Assembly: GCA_000009845.1 (NCBI GenBank)
Contig: AP006628.2
Location: 186,001-250,000 of the forward strand
Source: Onion yellows phytoplasma OY-M
Lineage (GTDB): Bacteria; Bacillota_I; Bacilli_A; Acholeplasmatales; Acholeplasmataceae
Reading direction: 5' to 3'
Length of the DNA stretch: 64,000 nt
The notes under the pieces were generated by a model. That model was not told the origin of the DNA and did not search any database. It saw only the letters and a list, made by a program, of their open reading frames with translations. Shown piece by piece: positions 38,522-49,405 of the stretch. A program made the position numbers and the translations under genes. How positions within the stretch are numbered: position 1 is the first letter of the stretch; each line of letters opens with the position of its first letter.

Positions 38522-40019
38522 TTAATTATTCAAATATTTATTTTCTAAATATTGTAAAAAGGTTTCAGGGTTAATTTGGGGCATGCCTGTTGCTTTGAAC
38601 ACAAATTCTTGGTTGATATAAAAAGAACCCCAGTTTCTTATTTTTTGATCTAAATATTGATTTAAAGTTTCAAATTTGCCTGTTTCAAACCCTTCTTTAA
38701 TATTAGGATTTGCTTTTTGAACGTTTTTCATTATCATGGATGCTAAAATAGCTCCATTTAAATAGCTAGGGAAATAACCAAAACTTCCTTGAGGCCAGTG
38801 AATATCTTGCAAACATCCAAGACCTACGTTGGGTGGGGTAATTCCTAGATATTCTTTCATTTTGCAATTCCAAAAGTGAGGTAAATCATCCAAAGACAAC
38901 TGATCAGAAATTAATAATTCTTCAATTTCAAAACGCAAAATAACATGGAAAGGATAAGTTACTTCATCAGCATAAATACGAACAAAATCAGGTTTTACTT
39001 GGTTGGCTTGTTTAAATAAATTTTGTGGAGTTAATGAAGGATTGTAAAAATTTAATTCTGTTTTTAAAATATTTACTAAGTAAGTTAAAAATTCTTGAGA
39101 TTTAGCAACTTGTTTTTCCATTAATAAAGATTGGCTTTCATCAAAAGAAAAGCTTCGTGGAGTGCCTACTGGTTGATTTTTGTATTGTTGGGGTAAATTT
39201 TGGGCGTATAAACCGTGTCCTACTTCGTGTATAGTGGCTAAAAAACTATCTAAAAAATTGTTTGCATTATAATTGGAAGTAAGGCGAACATCATAAGGAG
39301 TGCCTCCACAAAAAGGGTGGATGGATTCATCTAGGCGACCATAATTACAATCAAATCCTATTTTGGGCATAATGATTTGATTTAATTTTTTTTGGTTTTC
39401 TAAAGTCATTGCAATATCTTTGTAAAGGTGTTTTTCTTGTTCTTGTTTTTGCAAAATAGTTTTCATTAAAGGTGGTAATTTTTCTTTGATGACGTTAAAT
39501 ATTTGTTTGATTTTGGTAGCAGTCATTCCAGGGTCATATTGATCGATGAGAGCATCATACAAAGATACGCCTAATTTTTGGGATCTGAGATTTGCTACTT
39601 CTTTGGTGTAATTGAGTACTTTTTGAAAATAAGGTTTGAAGCTGTTATAATCATTATTTTTTTTGGCTTGTCTCCACATTATTTCTGATTTGGTAGTTGC
39701 TAAAATTAAATTATTTTGTAGTTCTTCAGGGATTATTTCTTCGGATTGTATTTTGGATGTTATTTCTCGTAGATTAGCTTGTTGCCAAGAATTGAGAGTT
39801 TCTTGTTCTTGTTGTGTTTGTAAAAGCAAATTTTTGGTTTCTCTGTGAAGTTAATAGTTTTTTTATAATTTGGGTTAAATCGATGATTTCTAAAGTACGG
39901 CTTTCCTGGGAGCCCTTTTTAATGTTGCAAGCCATATCCCAGTTTAATATATTGATAATATTTTCTAAACGACCAATTTTTTCAAATCTTTGTTCTAATT
40001 TTTGATAATTAATTGACAT
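38522..40019 (-). pseudogene. M32 (Taq-type) metallocarboxypeptidase, frameshifted
   Basis: Two overlapping frames together make a complete M32 carboxypeptidase of about 498 residues. The N-terminal 81-residue frame begins at ATG 40019 and has LNWDMA, matching the family's N-terminal motif. The second frame carries the zinc motif HEVGHG, then the family's DESQS and the YPFHVILRFEIE segment. A one-base excess near 39841-39850 shifts the frame; dropping one A joins TSQ to ETKNLLLQTQQEQ. These enzymes trim C-terminal residues from peptides in the cytoplasm. The shift is not in a long homopolymer, so real inactivation is plausible. Confidence 0.78.
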
Positions 40020-40123
40020 ATAAGGATTCCTTAGTTATTTATATTATTTGTAAACAAATGTTTTTTTGCGATGGGTTTATGAGAGGTTAATTTTTGAAAA
40101 AAGCTTTGTTTTTTTATTAAAGT

Positions 40124-40159
40124 TGAAAAAAATAGTTTGATTTAAGTATAAATCAAACT
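40124..40159 (-). terminator. Terminator of the peptide transporter operon
   Basis: On the minus strand an 11-bp stem (AGTTTGATTTA/TAAATCAAACT) with a 4-base loop is followed by ATTTTTTTC. It lies about 70 bases after the restored end of oppC. Confidence 0.8.
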
Positions 40160-40231
40160 TTAATTTTTAATAAATTATTATTTTGTTTATTGCGATTTTA
40201 ATGGTGTGTAAGTTTGCAAATATTTTATTTT

Positions 40232-41099
40232 CTAATTTGCATCTTTTGGATTAAAAATTTGGATCAAACCTTTACCTATTAAATTAAAAGATAAACTAGT
40301 TAATAAAATAATGATAAAAGGTCCAAAAAATAAGATGAGGATAGAATCTAATATCACTTCTACTAGCATTTAAAATATTGCCCCATTCAGGAATTGTAGG
40401 ATCGAGACCTAATCCAACAAAACTTAACCCCGATATTGTTAAAATAACTGTTGCCATACCTATTGTTATTCTTGTGATAATAATAGACCATAGATGAGGC
40501 AAAACATGTTTGAAAATTATACAAAATTCATTTGATCCTAAAGCTTTAGAAGCTTTGATAAAACCTTTTTGCCTAATTTTCATTGTATTTGCTCTTATGA
40601 TTCGAATAAAAGTAGGAGCATTAGAAATACTTAGAGCAATTATTAATGATAATTTTTTGTTGTCTTTCAAAAAAAACATAATTAAAATAGCTAAAATAAC
40701 ATCGGGAAAAACTACTAAAATATCACATATAAAATTAATGATATTATCAAAAATATTTTTGAAATAACCTGAAATAATTCCTAATAACGTTCCTATTATA
40801 CTAGCCATCATAATAGAACAAAAACCTATAGTTAAAGATTTTTTAGTTCCTTCTAACATTCTATTAAATAAATCATGTCCAGTAGAATCTGTTCCCATGA
40901 GATGTTTTAAACTAATGCTTTGTAAACGTTTATAATGAGATGATGCATCAGGATTTTTATATAAAGGAGTAAAAGGAATTAAATAAACAGCTAAAAATAA
41001 AATAGTTAAAAATAAAGAACCAAATAAAATATTTTTATTTTTTGCCCAATATTTTAATTTTTTTTGGAAAAAAAGAAATGGTTTAAAGTTTTTTTTCAT
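40232..41099 (-). CDS. oppC: Oligopeptide/dipeptide ABC transporter permease C, C-terminus frameshifted
   Basis: The second membrane permease of the peptide importer. It has an N-terminal helix, a periplasmic-side linker, then the five-helix core. The family sequence MGTDSTGHDLFNRML lies at about residue 55, the EAA-type loop (ASKALGSNEF) at about 190, and SFVGLGLDPTIPEWGNIL at about 240. The printed frame diverges after RFYPHLIF and stops at 40296. Adding one T on the minus strand in the run at 40325-40330 restores the conserved ending FGPFIII...FNLIGKGL..IFNPKDAN and a stop at 40232. Confidence 0.85.
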
Positions 41100-41127
41100 A
41101 ATAAATGATTGTATCCTTTTTGCATAT

Positions 41128-42054
41128 TTATCCCTTTTGTTTAATTTTGGGATCTAACCAAGCATACACTAAGTCTAGAAATAAATTCCAAATAGCTATA
41201 AATAAAGCGAGTAAAATAATACAACATTGAATAACAGGATAATTTCTATTATCAAATGCATGTTTTATTAAAACACCTACCCCTTTTATTTCGAAAATAT
41301 TTTCTGTAATAATAGAACCACCGATTAAAAAACTTAGAAGTAAACCGATGTGTGCTACAACAGGAATTAAAGCATTTTTTAAAGCGTGCTTAAAAATAAT
41401 ATTTTTTTTAGACAATCCTTTAGAATAGGCCGTTTTGATATATGGTTGTGACAAACATTCTTCCATGCTTGTTTTAGTAGTTTTAAAAACAGAACCCGAT
41501 ATTAATAAAGAAAGAGTTAAAATAGGCAAAACCACATGTTTAGGAGTATCAAAATCAGCTACTGGGAATAATCTTAAATAATGACCTAATGTAAGTTGCA
41601 ATAAGATGCCAATGATAAAACTAGGAGAAGAAATGATGATAATAGAATAAAAATCTAGTATAAAGCTTTTTTTGGACCCTTCATAAAAAGCTGATAATGC
41701 TCCTAAAAAAATCCCTAATAAAGAACCAAAAAAACAACTTAAAAAAGCCAATTTAAAGGTATTAGTAAAAGCTTTTGTAAAAAGGTTGAAAACTGGCTCT
41801 TTTGTGCCATAATAAGATTTTCCAAAATCTCCTATAAAAATATTTTTGAAATAATTTATAAATTGAGTTTTTAAAGGTTTATCTAATCCTAATTCCTTTT
41901 CCTTTAATTTTCTTAGTTCAGGAGTAAGTCCTTTTTCAAACATAGCATCAACAGGATCACCTGGTATCATTTTCATAGTAAAAAAACTGATAAATATGAC
42001 TGTTATAAATAATGTTATAGTGTATAAACTTTTTTTAAAAATATATTTTATCAA
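41128..42054 (-). CDS. oppB: Oligopeptide/dipeptide ABC transporter permease B, 308 aa
   Basis: The first membrane permease of the peptide importer, with six membrane segments. The N-terminus (FFTMKMIPGDPVDAM) and the GDFGKSYYGTKEPV segment at about residue 75 are typical of OppB/DppB. The EAA loop reads IKTAYSKGLSKKNIIFKHALKNA at about 203-225, and IKGVGVL is near the C-terminus. Length is normal. It is 28 bases before oppC and 182 bases after the third binding protein gene. Confidence 0.92.
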   Translation of the reverse strand: MIKYIFKKSLYTITLFITVIFISFFTMKMIPGDPVDAMFEKGLTPELRKLKEKELGLDKPLKTQFINYFKNIFIGDFGKSYYGTKEPVFNLFTKAFTNTFKLAFLSCFFGSLLGIFLGALSAFYEGSKKSFILDFYSIIIISSPSFIIGILLQLTLGHYLRLFPVADFDTPKHVVLPILTLSLLISGSVFKTTKTSMEECLSQPYIKTAYSKGLSKKNIIFKHALKNALIPVVAHIGLLLSFLIGGSIITENIFEIKGVGVLIKHAFDNRNYPVIQCCIILLALFIAIWNLFLDLVYAWLDPKIKQKG

Positions 42055-42236
42055 CGAAATTTACCTCAAAAATTTAGAATATTTCATTTATGAATTTTTA
42101 TTGGGTGATTTAAATAATATAAAAAATTATAGGTTAATGTTAATTGATGTATTAAAAAACATATTTGTTTTCTATAACGAAATTAACCATTTTTTTAATA
42201 TTAAATTTTTTTTATAAATGTATTAATCAAAACCCA

Positions 42237-43786
42237 TTATTTTTTTATGATTTTTGTAAAATCAAAATGTGAGAAAAGATCTGATTTAAAGCCTTGTTTG
42301 ATATTTTTGGAAGTAATTACATAATTAGGATAACTATATAAAGGAATAACATAAAATTCTTTATGTATATATTGGCTTATTTCTTTTAATAAATTAGTAT
42401 ATTTTTCTTCACGTTGTTTCTTTTTCAACTTGTAATAGATTTATTTTCTATATGGCTTTTATCATCATTATCAATATGACAAAAATTATTGGGATTGTTG
42501 TTAGTTAAAAAATAATCACGTAAAACTTTATGCCCCCATTTTGATTCATAGTTTTCACCTAAAAAAATCATATTGTAAGAAGAGTTATCTTTTTTGGCTT
42601 CTGTTAATAAAGCTTTAAAATCCATAGGAGCAAATTCTATTATAAAACCAACTTTTCTTAGTTGTTCTATTATTTTATGTTCAAAAAGATACTCAGATTT
42701 TGTAATGCATCCTATTTTAAGTTTTTTAGCAGTTTTATCTAGTTTTTGGACATATTTTTTAGCTTGTAAAAAGTTTGTTGGATAAGCATCTAATTCGTTA
42801 TCGAATCCTTTCAAGGCTTCTGGCAAAAAAGTTTTTAATTTTTGAGCAGGGATTTCCAAATCAGATATTATTTTTTCAATATCTAACGACCAAGAAATAG
42901 CTTCTCTTGTTTCTAGAGAGGTTTTATCTTTATTAATGTATAAATATCTAGCTGAAACATCTTTATTTTCAACTACTTCAACACTATGGCTTAATTTATC
43001 TTTTATAATTTGAATTTTATGAGATGGATAATCCAGACAAGCGTCTAAAGAACCATTTTCTACTTGTTGTAAATTAGTATCATTATTTTTATTAATTTTG
43101 AAAATGATTGTTTTAGGACTGTCTTTAATTGTGTCTTTATTGTAATAATTATTAAATTTTTCCATTTTGATTTCATCATTTGATTTATATTCAACTAATT
43201 TATAAGGTCCAGTGCCAATTTGTAATCCTTTTTCTTCGTTTTCTTCTACAGCTTTTTTATTTAGGATTCTGATAAAATTACAAAAAGTAAAGTGCCAATA
43301 AGGTGTTTTTTCTTTTAATTCGATTTCAAATTCTATGTTGTTTATTCTTTTGATTGCTTTGATTTCTTCAAACTGAGGATGTTTATTTTTGTGTCCTCTT
43401 TCGATTGTAAATATAACATCATCAGTTGTTATATTTTCGCCATTGTGAAATAAAATATCATCTCTAAGTTCAAACTTTAATAAAGTTTTGTCTTGGTTTT
43501 GATTTGCATCACTTTCAACTAATTTAGCTAATTTACTTATGATTTTACCTTCTTTTTCTTCTAATAAAGTGTCATGAACTAAACGTAAATATCTATTAGA
43601 ATAAGTAGAAAAAGTGTTTTCTGGAGAAGTAATATCAAATCCTTGTATATCTGATATAACAGCTATTTTAATTGTGTCTTTATCGTCTTCATGTTTTTTG
43701 TTTGGGAATAAATGCCACCACAAAATGATTAAAATTATAACTGTTAAAGCTCCAACACTTATATATATATTTTTATTTTTTTTCAT
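42237..43786 (-). pseudogene. Third peptide-binding protein (SBP_bac_5), frameshifted near its C-terminus
   Basis: The main frame (43786 to 42425) has an N-terminal membrane anchor at about residues 7-26 and the SBP family 5 pattern: LKFELRDDILFHNG, DDVIFTIERG and IGTGPYKLVEY. It ends in an unrelated tail. A second frame (42428 to 42237) supplies the missing C-terminus, matching the ends of both neighbouring binding proteins (PLYSYPNYVITSKNIKQGFKSDL). A one-base loss near 42425-42435 separates them. The restored length is 516 residues against 519 and 523 for the neighbours. It is the most diverged of the three. Confidence 0.75.
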
Positions 43787-43856
43787 TCATTTTGCTTTGT
43801 TTTTACTTTCCTAATTATTTAATTATAAATCTATTTATTATTTATTGAATATTTTT

Positions 43857-45416
43857 TTATTTACTTAATTGGACTTTTGTAAAATCAGTTCTTGTGAAAA
43901 GATCACATTTAAGACCTTGGACTTTTTTGCTTGTTAAGAAATATATGTTTTGTTGATAAAAAGGAACAACATATTTCTTTTGGTCTAAATGAGTTTGAAT
44001 TTGTTGAATTTTTTGTACGTAAGTACCTAAATCTATATTTGTTTGAGATTGTTCTAAAAGATCTTTTAGTGTTTGGTCTCCTGAAATATGAGCCCAAGTT
44101 CCTTGGGTAGAATCCCCCTCTTTTTTTGGTGTCATATAATCTGTTAAAACTTTATGACCGTATGCCATTTCATGCATATCACTCATAAACAAAATGTCAT
44201 AATCTCCTTTTTTTAAATTTGTTTTGAATGTATTAAATTCTGGTATGTCTAATGTTACTTCAAAACCTACTTCTTGTAGTTGTTCTTTTATTTTGTTTGC
44301 TACTTCTGGAGTTTCCTTAGCAGAAAAACCGAATTTAATTTTTTTATTTGGAAGTTGGCTAACTTGGTTTTTAACTTCTTGTGTGTTTGTATTATAAGCA
44401 TATGAAATATTTGGATTATGACCTTTTTCTCCTTCGGGGATAAAAGTTTTTAAAGGTTTAACTGGTAATTCCAGTTGAGTAATTATTTTTTCAATATCTA
44501 AAGCTTGAGCAATTAATTTTCTTTTTTCAAGTTCAACTTTTTGATTATTCATCATTAAATAACTACATTTAACAGCGGCATTTTCAACAACTGTAATATC
44601 TTTTTGTTTTTTTGCATCGGCTACTTTATTTACTGGAAAGTCTAAGACAGCATCCACAGTCCCTGCGCTTAACTGTAATAAAGCTGTATCCTGATTAGAA
44701 ATGGTTTTAAAAACAATTTCTTTTTGGCTGTTTTTTATTTTTTCTTTGTCAAAATATTTATCAAAAAGTTTTAAATTTATTACTTTTTCAGAAGAATCCC
44801 ATGAAACTAATTGATAAGGACCTGAACCAACCTTAAGTCCTTCTAATTGATCTTTTGTTTGGTCTTGTTTAACTGCTTCTTGGCTTATTATTCTTTGCTT
44901 AGCGATGCTTTCATAGGCAAAAGCAGGGAATGCTTTAAGATTTAGTTTTACTTTTGTGCCGCCTTCTAATTCTTCAACTGATTCAATATTTTCATATTCA
45001 TCGTGTTGTTTTCCTTTTGCTCTTTCAAAAGAAAATTTGACATCTTTTGCAGTTAATTTTTTACCGTTGTGAAATAAAACATCATCTCTGAGAGTAAAAA
45101 CAACTGCATCTTCATTTTCCACTTTAAACCATGATTTAGCTACTTGAGGTAAAACATCGCCATTTTCATTTGTAGAAACTAAAGTAGAGTGGATGCAGTA
45201 AAACAATCTATCTCCTTGTGCACTTTGAGTGTGATCTTTATTTCCTGGGTCATAACCTACAATATCATTTGGCATTGCTACTACAAAATTATTTCTTGGG
45301 GGAGTTGTTTTAAAAAGCTTTTTGTAGACTACAAAACCCATTACAACAAATAAAATAACTGCTGCTCCTATAACTAATTGTTTTTTATATTTTTGTAATA
45401 ATTGTTTAAAATTCAT
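43857..45416 (-). CDS. Peptide-binding protein of ABC importer (SBP_bac_5), 519 aa
   Basis: An extracellular binding protein for peptides or a similar solute. An N-terminal membrane anchor (about residues 17-34) replaces the lipobox cysteine usual in Gram-positive relatives, so the protein is probably held by an uncleaved helix. Family features are FTLRDDVLFHNGKKLTAKDV and, later, VGSGPYQLVSW. It shares extensive similarity with the upstream gene at 45479-47050, so the two are tandem duplicates. AAGGAAAT precedes the ATG. I cannot separate Opp, Dpp or nickel-type specificity. Confidence 0.9.
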   Translation of the reverse strand: MNFKQLLQKYKKQLVIGAAVILFVVMGFVVYKKLFKTTPPRNNFVVAMPNDIVGYDPGNKDHTQSAQGDRLFYCIHSTLVSTNENGDVLPQVAKSWFKVENEDAVVFTLRDDVLFHNGKKLTAKDVKFSFERAKGKQHDEYENIESVEELEGGTKVKLNLKAFPAFAYESIAKQRIISQEAVKQDQTKDQLEGLKVGSGPYQLVSWDSSEKVINLKLFDKYFDKEKIKNSQKEIVFKTISNQDTALLQLSAGTVDAVLDFPVNKVADAKKQKDITVVENAAVKCSYLMMNNQKVELEKRKLIAQALDIEKIITQLELPVKPLKTFIPEGEKGHNPNISYAYNTNTQEVKNQVSQLPNKKIKFGFSAKETPEVANKIKEQLQEVGFEVTLDIPEFNTFKTNLKKGDYDILFMSDMHEMAYGHKVLTDYMTPKKEGDSTQGTWAHISGDQTLKDLLEQSQTNIDLGTYVQKIQQIQTHLDQKKYVVPFYQQNIYFLTSKKVQGLKCDLFTRTDFTKVQLSK

Positions 45417-45478
45417 TTTTTTATTTCCTTTTTTGTTTGTGTTTTGAAAATAAAATTATTTTTATTATGAATAAAATT

Positions 45479-47050
45479 TTATTTACTTACTTTAACTTGG
45501 GTAAAATCAGTTCTTGTAAAAGGATCGCATGTAAGACCTTGGACTTTTTTACTCGTTAAAAAATATATGTCTTGTTGATAAAAAGGAATAACATATTTAT
45601 TTGTGTATAAATGAGTTTGAATATCTTTTACTGTTTGTTCGTAAATGTTTTTATCAGTGATTGTTTGGGTTTCATCTAAAAGTTTTTTTAGTGTTGTGTC
45701 TCCTTGAATGTGAGAATGGCTTTTGGGAGTTTGTTTTCCTTCTTTTTCGAATATTGGGTTCATATAATCTATTAAAACTTTATGACCGTATGGCATTTCA
45801 TTCATATTACTCATAAAAGATATGTCATATTTGCCATTTTTGGAATTTGTAAAAAAAGTAAGTGATTCTGGTATGTTTACTATAACTTCAAAACCTACCT
45901 CTTGTAATTGTTCTTTTATTTTGTGTACTACTTCTTTTATTTCTTTAAAAGAAGCTCCTAATTTAATTTCCTTGTCTTTTTCGCTTAAAAGACTAACTTT
46001 GTTTTTAACTTCGTTTTGGTTTGAATCATAAGCGTATTGAATATTTTCGTTATGTCCTATTTCTCCTTGAGGAACAAAAGTTTTTAAAGGATTAACGGGT
46101 AAATTTAGATCAGCAATTATCTTTTCGATATTTAGAGTTTGGGCGATTAATTCTCTTTTCCCCTTTTTAACTTTGTTGTTGTTGATAAATAAAACACTAC
46201 ATTTGGCACCTTTATTTTGGACGACTTCAATATTTTTTTTGTTGCTTGCATTAGTTATTTTGTTTATTGGAAAATCTAAGATAGCATCCACAGTTCCTTC
46301 TTCTAATTGCAATAAAGAAGTATCGTAGTTAGAGTTAACTTTAAAAAGGATTTCTTTTTGGCTGTTTTTTATTTTGTCTTTATTAAAGTATTTGTCAAAA
46401 AGTCCTAATTTTATTATTTTGTTAGAAGAATCTTCATAAATTAATTGATAAGGACCTGAACCAATTTTTAGTCCTTCTAATTGATTGTGTGTTTGGTCTT
46501 TTTCTAGTGATTCTTTACTAAGTATTTTGTATTTAGCAATAAGTTCATAGACAAAAATAGGTAAAGCTTGCAACTTAAGTTTTACCTTTGTATCATTTTC
46601 TAGCGTTTCGATTGATTTAATAATAGCATATTCGTCATTTCCTTTTTCTTTGGCTCGTTCAAAAGAAAATTTGACATCTTGTGCAGTTAATTTTTTGCCG
46701 TTATGAAATAAAACATCATCTCTTAGAGTAAAAATAATGGCATCTTCATTTTCCACTTTATCCCATGATGTAGCTACTTGAGGCAAAACATCGCCATTTT
46801 CATTTGTAGAAATTAAAGCAGAGTGAATACAACAAAATAATCTGTCTCCTTGTGCGTTGGAAGTGTGTGCTTTTTGTCCTGGATCAAATCCGTTAACATA
46901 GTTAGGAATTATAACTATAAAATCATTTCTTGGGGGTTGTTTTTGAAAAAATATTTTGTAGGTTGCAAAACTTATTATACTAAGTAAAAAAAATGTTCCA
47001 CTAATAATTAAATATTTTTTATATTTTTGTAATAGTTGTCTAATGCCCAT
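45479..47050 (-). CDS. Peptide-binding protein paralogue (SBP_bac_5), 523 aa
   Basis: The tandem paralogue of the 43857-45416 protein, with the same N-terminal anchor, the same FTLRDDVLFHNGKKLTAQDV block at about residues 112-131 and the same end (LTSKKVQGL and FTRTDFT). It has no lipobox cysteine. Differences cluster in the central substrate-contacting part, suggesting different peptide preferences. AGGAGC lies 7 bases before the ATG. The gene is the first binding protein after oppD, separated by 205 bases in which I see no clear terminator. Confidence 0.9.
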   Translation of the reverse strand: MGIRQLLQKYKKYLIISGTFFLLSIISFATYKIFFQKQPPRNDFIVIIPNYVNGFDPGQKAHTSNAQGDRLFCCIHSALISTNENGDVLPQVATSWDKVENEDAIIFTLRDDVLFHNGKKLTAQDVKFSFERAKEKGNDEYAIIKSIETLENDTKVKLKLQALPIFVYELIAKYKILSKESLEKDQTHNQLEGLKIGSGPYQLIYEDSSNKIIKLGLFDKYFNKDKIKNSQKEILFKVNSNYDTSLLQLEEGTVDAILDFPINKITNASNKKNIEVVQNKGAKCSVLFINNNKVKKGKRELIAQTLNIEKIIADLNLPVNPLKTFVPQGEIGHNENIQYAYDSNQNEVKNKVSLLSEKDKEIKLGASFKEIKEVVHKIKEQLQEVGFEVIVNIPESLTFFTNSKNGKYDISFMSNMNEMPYGHKVLIDYMNPIFEKEGKQTPKSHSHIQGDTTLKKLLDETQTITDKNIYEQTVKDIQTHLYTNKYVIPFYQQDIYFLTSKKVQGLTCDPFTRTDFTQVKVSK

Positions 47051-47255
47051 TTTGCTCCTATATTCTTCTTTTTGATTTTTTTATATTGCAATTATTTAAT
47101 TTTTGCGGTAAAATAAGTATTTTTTTATTGTTGTAAAAGAAATAAGAATTCAAAATATGGATGAAATGTGGGGAAATAAAAATAATATTTAGTAACAAAT
47201 AATATTAATAAATATTTAGGAGATATTATTGTTGATTCACTATTTTTTTAACAAA

Positions 47256-48059
47256 CTAAACATTATGATAACCAAGCCCAGTTTTTAAAAAATTATTAAG
47301 TAAACTTTTAGTGTAGGGGTGTTTTGGATTTTTTAATATTTGGGATGTTTTAGCACTTTCTACAATTTGTCCTTGATACATGACAATAATATCATCGGCT
47401 ACTTGAGAAACTACTCCTAAATCATGGGTGATAAATAAAACAGCAGTGTTTTGTTCTTGTTGTAGACAAGCAATTAAATTAAGAATTTCTTTTTGGACAA
47501 TTACATCTAGGGCAGTAGTTGCTTCGTCAGCAATTAAAAGTTTAGGTTTACAAACTAATGCCATAGCAATCATTATTCTTTGACACATTCCGCCTGAAAG
47601 TTGATGAGGATATGAATTCATTACTCTTTGAGCGTTAGGAATTTGCACTTTTTCCAAAATATCAAGAGTTTTTTGATAAGCTTGGGTGTAATCAAGTTTT
47701 TGATGGAGCATTAGAACTTCTATAATTTGATTTTTGATTTTAAAAACAGGGTTAAGGCTAGAAATGGCATCTTGGAAAATCATAGCAATTTCGTTTCCTC
47801 TGATTTTTTGCATTTCTTTTTCACTAAATTGAGAAATAATACGTTTTTCAAAAGTAATTTCGCCTTGGTAAATTTTTTGGTTTTTTTCAAATAATTTGAG
47901 AATAGAAATTGCAGTTTGGCTTTTGCCGCTACCAGATTCTCCAACTATTCCTAAAGTTTTGCCTTTTTGAACTTCAAAAGAAACACCACGAACTGCTTTG
48001 ATTAGACCTTTTTGGGTTTCAAAATAAGTATGTAGATTGCTAACTTTTAATAAACTCAT
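47256..48059 (-). CDS. oppD: Oligopeptide ABC transporter ATPase D, 267 aa
   Basis: One of two ATPases driving peptide import. Walker A is GESGSGKS at about residue 38, the Q-loop is IFQDAISSLNPVF, the signature LSGGMCQR lies at about 154, Walker B is LLIADEAT, and the H-loop is ITHD. It ends just after the HPYTKSLL motif, so it lacks the 50-60-residue C-terminal extension (oligo_HPY region) that most OppD/DppD proteins have. Catalytic residues are all present. It lies 11 bases after oppF. Confidence 0.92.
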   Translation of the reverse strand: MSLLKVSNLHTYFETQKGLIKAVRGVSFEVQKGKTLGIVGESGSGKSQTAISILKLFEKNQKIYQGEITFEKRIISQFSEKEMQKIRGNEIAMIFQDAISSLNPVFKIKNQIIEVLMLHQKLDYTQAYQKTLDILEKVQIPNAQRVMNSYPHQLSGGMCQRIMIAMALVCKPKLLIADEATTALDVIVQKEILNLIACLQQEQNTAVLFITHDLGVVSQVADDIIVMYQGQIVESAKTSQILKNPKHPYTKSLLNNFLKTGLGYHNV

Positions 48060-48070
48060 ATTTTACTCCT

Positions 48071-49078
48071 TTATATTTTAGTAGCTTTATTTTTTAAAGT
48101 GCAAGAAATAAAATGATTAGGGGCTACTTGATACCAATCTAGGTCTTGTTTTTGAGTGTGAAATAAAAATCTAAATTTGTTAGTTTCGTAGGTGATTGGC
48201 ATTTCTTCTAAAGCTTTATTTTGAGTTTTTAATTTAGGGATAGCATTTAGAAGTTGTTTGGTGTAGGGATGATAAGGTTTTTTAAAAAGGCTTTCTGAAG
48301 GTGCTATTTCAATTACTTTTCCTAAATGCATTACACAAATGCGGTCACTTAAAAAACGAGCAACTCCTAAATCATGAGTAATAAACAAGAAAGTTAGTTG
48401 GTAATCTTTTTTTAAATCATTTAAAAGGTTTAAAATTTGGGCTTGAATTGATACATCTAATGCTGATACTATTTCATCGCAAACAACAAATTTAGGTTTA
48501 ATAATTAAAGCTCTTGCAATTGCAATTCTTTGTCTTTGTCCCCCTGAAAGTTGATGAGGATAACGGTCATAAAGAGAAGTATCAATGCCACATTTTTTCA
48601 TGATAGCTAGAATCATTGTTTGATATTTGGGGTCTTTTTTGCCTTTTGTCATTTTGTGGATTAAAAGTCCTTCGCCAATGATATCTGATATTTTGAGATG
48701 AGTGTTAAGGGAAGAAAAAGGATCTTGGAAAATAATTTGTAAATCTTTTCTTAAAAAGCGCTTTTCTTTATTACTTAAAGTAGTTAAATCAATTTCTTCA
48801 ATGTCTTTTGTCTGTGTTTCCTTAGTTTTGGGGATTGTTTCTTTGTGATAAAAAACATTGCCTGAAGTAGGTTTTACAAGTTGTAGAAGAACTTGTCCTA
48901 AAGTTGATTTTCCTGAACCAGAGCCTCCAACTACGGCTAATGTTTCGCCTTTGAAAATGGATAAATTAATATTTTGGTTGGCTTTTAGTAAGGTATCTGG
49001 TTTTAAAAAGTTTTTTTTGATAGAAAAGTTTTTGGATAAGTTTTTAATTTCAATTAAAACTTGGTTTGAGGATGTCAT
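48071..49078 (-). CDS. oppF: Oligopeptide ABC transporter ATPase F, 335 aa
   Basis: The second ATPase of the peptide importer and the promoter-proximal gene of the operon. Walker A is GGSGSGKS at about residue 51, the Q-loop is IFQDPFSSLN, the signature LSGGQRQR lies at about 178, Walker B is FVVCDEIVSALD, and the H-loop is ITHD. The C-terminal HPYTKQLL extension is present but lacks the CxFxxRC-type cysteine pair. AAGGAGG lies 6 bases before the ATG. Gene order oppF-oppD-three binding proteins-oppB-oppC differs from the common A-B-C-D-F order. Confidence 0.92.
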   Translation of the reverse strand: MTSSNQVLIEIKNLSKNFSIKKNFLKPDTLLKANQNINLSIFKGETLAVVGGSGSGKSTLGQVLLQLVKPTSGNVFYHKETIPKTKETQTKDIEEIDLTTLSNKEKRFLRKDLQIIFQDPFSSLNTHLKISDIIGEGLLIHKMTKGKKDPKYQTMILAIMKKCGIDTSLYDRYPHQLSGGQRQRIAIARALIIKPKFVVCDEIVSALDVSIQAQILNLLNDLKKDYQLTFLFITHDLGVARFLSDRICVMHLGKVIEIAPSESLFKKPYHPYTKQLLNAIPKLKTQNKALEEMPITYETNKFRFLFHTQKQDLDWYQVAPNHFISCTLKNKATKI

Positions 49079-49405
49079 TTTTGCCTCCTTTCTTAGTTTT
49101 TTGCTTCATTTTGTGAAAAATTTACTTTTTGCTTTAATCCTTAATTATTATTGTTTTGATAAATTATTATTTAAAATTTTTTTTTTAAGAAATTAATATT
49201 TATCACAAAATAATAATTACTTTAATTATACACTAAAAAAAATAAAAATGCAAATAGATTTTAAATATTGTTGTAATAAATTATTTTTTTGGGTGGTTTT
49301 GTTAAACTGTTTTATTCCTATATTTTTTAAGAAATTTGTTATTATATTTATTTATAAATTATAATTTCATTTTATAATATTTTATAATATCAATATTTTT
49401 TTGAT
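49079..49405. other. Intergenic region before the opp operon
   Basis: It contains the opp promoter on the minus strand (49225-49253). The remainder is A+T-rich with no gene. It also holds the 3' end of the region after the 1,028-residue protein gene; I see no hairpin terminator for that gene. Confidence 0.5.
49225..49253 (-). promoter_or_regulatory. Promoter of the opp operon
   Basis: On the minus strand TTGCAT and a perfect TATAAT are separated by 17 bases, giving a leader of about 140 bases before oppF. Confidence 0.75.
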
